Source of the DNA: Spirochaetota bacterium
GTDB taxonomy: Bacteria; Spirochaetota; Spirochaetia; Treponematales; Breznakiellaceae
NCBI GenBank assembly: GCA_023398155.1
Contig: JAEWSV010000508.1
Span: 1-8,725, forward strand
DNA length: 8,725 nucleotides
Direction of reading: 5' to 3'
Position 1 is the first letter of the stretch; each line of letters opens with the position of its first letter. Positions 5,545-8,725 of the stretch are shown one piece after another. A program made the translations under genes and the position numbers. The notes beneath the pieces were generated by a model that did no database searches, was not told the DNA's origin, and worked only from the letters and a program-made list of their open reading frames with translations.

Positions 5545-8490
5545 ATGGCGGAAACCAGGATTCGATATCAGGCGGCGCTGCTTCACGACATCGAGGCGCG
5601 GGTCGCCGGTATCCTCGAGTCGAATTACAAGATGGACATAAATATGCGAGAAAAGCTCGTCGCGAGCTATTTCGCTGATAGTCGGCTTCCCCAGTGGTAC
5701 TTCCATTCGAATAGTCCCGAGGAGATCGCTCGGCACCTGTTCATCGTGACGCGGCTGCTCGCCGCGAACACCGGCCAGATCCACCACGTGAGCGACGACT
5801 CGCGGGTGATCACGTACCTCATCAACGTCGGCCGGGATATCCCCGGACGATTGGAGCGCATCATAGAGCAAAACGCGTCCATGCGCATCGCTTCTTTCGA
5901 TTCGGAAAGTACGCGTAGCGGAGTCCGCATCGTCCGTCTGGAAAAACTCGTCAACGACAATCCGCGGTTCACGGCGGAACAGGCCGAGACCGTGGCGTCG
6001 CTTAAGGAAGAGCTGCGTCGCTACGGCGACAACCGGGATCTGCTCCATGCAGGGCGTTTCGTTGAGAGCCTTTCTCCGCGCTACCTCCTGGAAGAGATCC
6101 AGTCCACGATGGAGCCTCGGCGATCGGAACGACACCTCGTGTTTTACGATCGCGTCGTCGAGGCGGGACTCGTCGTGACCGATATCGCCGAGGTTCGGTA
6201 CGAAGGGGACACGGGGAAGAAGGAGCGGGCGACGCGCGTCATGGTGGGGCTCTCCGATCCGGGGCCGCGCTTCATCATGGAAACGCTCCGCGTTTTTGAG
6301 CGGAGAGGCATAAACCTGTCGCGGAGTTACTTCGACCTGTTCCGCCATGCGGATGGCGATGTCGGCATTCTCTCCGTGTATTTCCCCTCCGTCTACGACC
6401 TCTCGGGTTTAGAGGAAGAGCTAGCGGGACTACGGGTCTCGTACGCGGAGAGCGGCGCGGGCCGGAGTTCGCTCGATTCTAGGATCGAGAGTATTCTCAG
6501 GCGACTCGCGGCGGGGACGGACGAGGATGAAGCCGGCCGAGCCCTGGACGACTTGCGGACGCTTTGTAAGGAGAACGGTAGGGCGGGAGCCGGTCCCGAA
6601 CTCGGGAGTTTCTACCTCAACTGCGTTACCGATTTCCTGGAGGCCGCGAACGTGACCGGCATCGCGAAGTCACCGGGGGCGCTCCGCCTGCTTTTGGGGT
6701 ATGACGCTTTCGACGAATTCTTCGTGAGCGCGCAGGCGAACGGGACCTCGATGAACGTCCCCGGTTATCGGATCAAGCATTCGTCGGTCCGCGGGCCGGC
6801 GAAGGGCGGACTCCGGATCGACCCGATCGTCAGCTTCGATGAAGTCGCGGCCCTCTCCTTCATGATGACCTGGAAGTGCGCGCGCAGCCGTATCCTGTTC
6901 GGCGGCGCGAAGGGCGGGCTCATGCTCGCTCCGCGCGATTTCGCGGGAACCGCCATCGATTTCTTCGATACCTTGTCCAGCTTCGGCCGTAGCCTCTTTT
7001 TGGTCTCGGGCCCGATGCGCGACGTTCCCGCGGGCGATGTCGGCTGCGGTCCGAAAGAGATCGGGCAGATGTTCGAGGGCTTCAAGAGCGCGCTGCGCGA
7101 CTTGGCGATGATGGCTTACGGGCTCAAGAGCGGCGTTTCGATGATCGGCTCGCGCATCGTGTCGGTGGAGGAAGCGCGCCGCATGCTCCGCGACCACTTC
7201 GACGTGGATTGGACCGATCCGGCCGTCTTGCGCGAATTGGTGAGCAGCGAGGAATACCTCGAACTCGTCGCGGCCGCCCAGGTCACCGGGAAACCGCGGC
7301 GCGGTATCGCGGCGCGGGGCGCCGCGACGGGGCTCGGCATGGCGTACGCGACGTTGGCCGCTGTCGGAAACCTCTATTTGGAAGGGAACTGGACGGCGTC
7401 CCGGCCGCTGACCGCTCGGGAGGAGACCGCGCTACGTACCGCCTGCGCGATGGATGAACGGACGATCCTCCGCGAAGAATCGTCCGAGTCCTACGCCGTG
7501 GAACGCGCGCACATGGGTACCGCGCGAATCCGGCTATCGGGCCGACTTATTTCGGATACCGATTGGAAACTCCTGAACGACCGAGTATTCCCGGCCCTCC
7601 TGGACGGAAAGACGCTCGTAGTCCAGGGCTCTGGTAAGGTGGGCGGAGCGCTCATTTCCTCCCTCGCTCCGTACGGCATCAATCTTATCGCCGTTGCCGA
7701 CGCCGGCGGCGCCGTGATCGGCGACCGGCTTGACCCTGAGGAGATACTCTCCGCGGTGGAAAATTCGCGGACCCACCCGGACAAGGAGAAGCGCGCGTCG
7801 GTGATCCACGCGGTGAAGAACGTTCGGGAACGGCTCATCGGCGCCGATGCGGGGGCACGCGTGCTGGAACTCGAGTGCGACATCGTGGCTCCTGCCGCGC
7901 TTGAGAACGCCGTCACCGAGGAGAACGCGGGCCGTATCCGCGCGAAGATCGAGGTGTGCGGCGCGAACGGTCCGAACAGTTCACGGGCCGAGCGCATACT
8001 CGCCGACCGGGGCGTTACGGTGCTCTACGACTTCCTCGCGAACGGCGCGGGCGTCACGGCGAGCTACTTCGAATGGCTGCGCAATCTATCGGACCGGTTC
8101 CGGTACGAGGCGGAGATACTCAGGAAGCGCCGGTACGATCCCGACTGTATGGACCCCTACGTGATGCCTGAATTCGGAGAACGCTTCAAGGCTATCCTCG
8201 CGGAGCCGGAGAGCGATGGGACGACCCTCGCCTGGAACCTGCTGCTCCGGGACATCCTGTTCGCCGCGACGAACGAGGATTGGCGCTTCGCGAAGGAGCA
8301 CGGGGTTTCCATGAGGACCGCCGGGTTCATCAATTCCCAGCTCCGCGTGCTCGCGGCCCATCTTTCGCGTATGGATGAAGCGATGCGGGCCGACATGGAA
8401 GCGTCGTTGGAACCGGAAACCCTGCGGCTGCTCGGACCGTACCTTGCCCACCCGGAAGCGCGCTTGTTAGCCTCGCGGGGGCTCATATAG
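5545..8490 (+). CDS. Large NAD-type glutamate dehydrogenase with ACT-like N-terminal half
   Basis: The 981-residue enzyme should interconvert glutamate with 2-oxoglutarate and ammonia in the cytoplasm. The catalytic domain holds HSSVRGPAKGGLR (Lys420), MTWKCA (Lys444), GGAKGG (Lys456) and DVPAGDVGCGPKEIG (Asp493), matching the substrate-binding and catalytic residues of the glutamate dehydrogenase superfamily. The nucleotide domain holds RGAATGLGMA (591-600), VVQGSGKVGGAL (692-703), CDIVAPAALENAVT (778-791), CGANGPNSS (805-813) and LANGAGVTASYFEWLRNL (831-848). About 400 residues precede the catalytic core, with an ACT-like stretch near 228-285 and a possible second near 61-120; ACT folds often sense amino acids. 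Common hexameric enzymes have about 450 residues. The size (about 108 kDa) is nearer the 115-kDa class known from fungal NAD enzymes than the 180-kDa bacterial class. NAD preference is inferred from overall type, not read from a residue. A region of about 90 residues (600-690) between parts of the nucleotide domain is also larger than in small enzymes. The stop is TAG. No terminator hairpin is visible after it. Confidence 0.93.
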   Translation: MAETRIRYQAALLHDIEARVAGILESNYKMDINMREKLVASYFADSRLPQWYFHSNSPEEIARHLFIVTRLLAANTGQIHHVSDDSRVITYLINVGRDIPGRLERIIEQNASMRIASFDSESTRSGVRIVRLEKLVNDNPRFTAEQAETVASLKEELRRYGDNRDLLHAGRFVESLSPRYLLEEIQSTMEPRRSERHLVFYDRVVEAGLVVTDIAEVRYEGDTGKKERATRVMVGLSDPGPRFIMETLRVFERRGINLSRSYFDLFRHADGDVGILSVYFPSVYDLSGLEEELAGLRVSYAESGAGRSSLDSRIESILRRLAAGTDEDEAGRALDDLRTLCKENGRAGAGPELGSFYLNCVTDFLEAANVTGIAKSPGALRLLLGYDAFDEFFVSAQANGTSMNVPGYRIKHSSVRGPAKGGLRIDPIVSFDEVAALSFMMTWKCARSRILFGGAKGGLMLAPRDFAGTAIDFFDTLSSFGRSLFLVSGPMRDVPAGDVGCGPKEIGQMFEGFKSALRDLAMMAYGLKSGVSMIGSRIVSVEEARRMLRDHFDVDWTDPAVLRELVSSEEYLELVAAAQVTGKPRRGIAARGAATGLGMAYATLAAVGNLYLEGNWTASRPLTAREETALRTACAMDERTILREESSESYAVERAHMGTARIRLSGRLISDTDWKLLNDRVFPALLDGKTLVVQGSGKVGGALISSLAPYGINLIAVADAGGAVIGDRLDPEEILSAVENSRTHPDKEKRASVIHAVKNVRERLIGADAGARVLELECDIVAPAALENAVTEENAGRIRAKIEVCGANGPNSSRAERILADRGVTVLYDFLANGAGVTASYFEWLRNLSDRFRYEAEILRKRRYDPDCMDPYVMPEFGERFKAILAEPESDGTTLAWNLLLRDILFAATNEDWRFAKEHGVSMRTAGFINSQLRVLAAHLSRMDEAMRADMEASLEPETLRLLGPYLAHPEARLLASRGLI

Positions 8491-8493
8491 CGG

Positions 8494-8542
8494 TTACCTG
8501 TCTACTCTTAAACCTTTACAATTTCTAAAATATCCATAATAT
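8494..8542 (+). promoter_or_regulatory. AT-rich promoter region of the sensor-like gene, two overlapping candidates
   Basis: This AT-rich gap stands out in a GC-rich window. Candidate A: TTTACA (8515-8520, 5 of 6), 16 bp, TAATAT (8537-8542, 4 of 6), starting near 8549. Candidate B: TTACCT (8494-8499, 3 of 6), 17 bp, TACAAT (8517-8522, 5 of 6), starting near 8529. Candidate B leaves room for the GAGG ribosome binding site at 8550-8553; candidate A would place that site at the very 5' end of the message. Confidence 0.5.
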
Positions 8543-8558
8543 TAACCGCGAGGATAGC

Positions 8559-8725
8559 ATGGATATTCGCGGGAAGACCATCACTATACTGATCCTCGCT
8601 TTTCTATCTGCGACCGGCTCGTTCGTCGGGTTGGCGCGCCTGTTTTATTCCCGCGGAGTCGATACGATGGAGCGGCAGTCGACCCGCGATGCGCTCGATC
8701 GTGTTTACGCCCTGGCCCAGGACGA
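8559..8725 (+). CDS. N-terminus of a membrane-anchored protein, possibly a CHASE4-type sensor (cut by right window edge)
   Basis: Fifty-five codons are visible from the ATG at 8559, which has GAGG five nt upstream (8550-8553). The protein begins MDIRGKTITILILAF: a short positively charged N-terminus (Arg4, Lys6), a membrane helix at about residues 7-29, and then a charged extracytoplasmic helix (MERQSTRDALDRVYALAQD). A signal anchor followed by such a helix is typical of periplasmic-sensing proteins such as CHASE4-containing histidine kinases, diguanylate cyclases or chemoreceptors. No signalling domain is inside the window, so the class is a guess. It follows the dehydrogenase by 68 nt but has its own promoter region, so it is probably a separate unit. 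Confidence 0.6.
   Translation, partial: MDIRGKTITILILAFLSATGSFVGLARLFYSRGVDTMERQSTRDALDRVYALAQD

Noticed and set aside
6670..7197. Minus-strand open frames inside the glutamate dehydrogenase gene (also 5515-6348, 7491-7997)
   Set aside because: They lie opposite the conserved catalytic and nucleotide-binding motifs of a certain gene and look like GC-rich antisense shadows.
1..8725. Search for CRISPR arrays, tRNA or rRNA genes, insertion sequences, attachment sites and defence or retron-like systems
   Set aside because: No regularly spaced repeats, tRNA-like cloverleaf, transposase, integrase or reverse-transcriptase motifs were seen by eye. The gene content is housekeeping-like, so no new multi-gene system is claimed.

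Overview
The window is GC-rich, densely packed bacterial chromosome with short intergenic gaps and no RNA genes, insertion sequences, CRISPR arrays or phage genes that I can see. It looks like ordinary chromosomal gene content. A YjfB-type motility-associated protein and the start of a probable membrane sensor suggest a motile, signal-responsive bacterium. A GC-rich spirochaete would fit, but the sequence alone does not settle the taxonomy.

Layout. (i) Positions 1-3424, minus strand, hold a three-gene operon read right to left: a MoxR-type AAA+ ATPase, a DUF58 protein, and a transglutaminase-type membrane protein (TgpA-like) that runs off the left edge. The genes overlap by 32 and 23 nt and both downstream genes have good ribosome binding sites, so they are probably made together. 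(ii) Positions 3425-3517 are a short divergent promoter region. (iii) Positions 3518-4590, plus strand, hold a 64-residue YjfB-like protein and an MtfA-like zinc peptidase. (iv) Positions 4617-5432, minus strand, encode a PHP-family phosphoesterase of the histidinol-phosphatase type. Its frame is complete except for an in-frame amber codon at codon 4, directly before the HTHT metal-binding motif. (v) Positions 5545-8490, plus strand, encode a large (981-residue) NAD-type glutamate dehydrogenase with an ACT-like N-terminal half. (vi) At 8559 a membrane-anchored protein starts, probably a sensor, behind an AT-rich promoter region, and runs off the right edge.

How the genes relate. The MoxR/DUF58/transglutaminase trio is a widespread conserved cassette thought to act at the membrane or cell envelope. 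The other genes look like independent transcription units; I see no evidence of one new multi-gene system. The two observations most worth checking are the amber codon in the PHP gene, and the promoter geometry of several first-in-unit genes. In those genes sigma70-like -10 boxes lie 6-10 nt from the start codon and no usable Shine-Dalgarno would remain on the transcript, which suggests leaderless or nearly leaderless mRNAs. Genes inside the operon, by contrast, have normal Shine-Dalgarno sequences.
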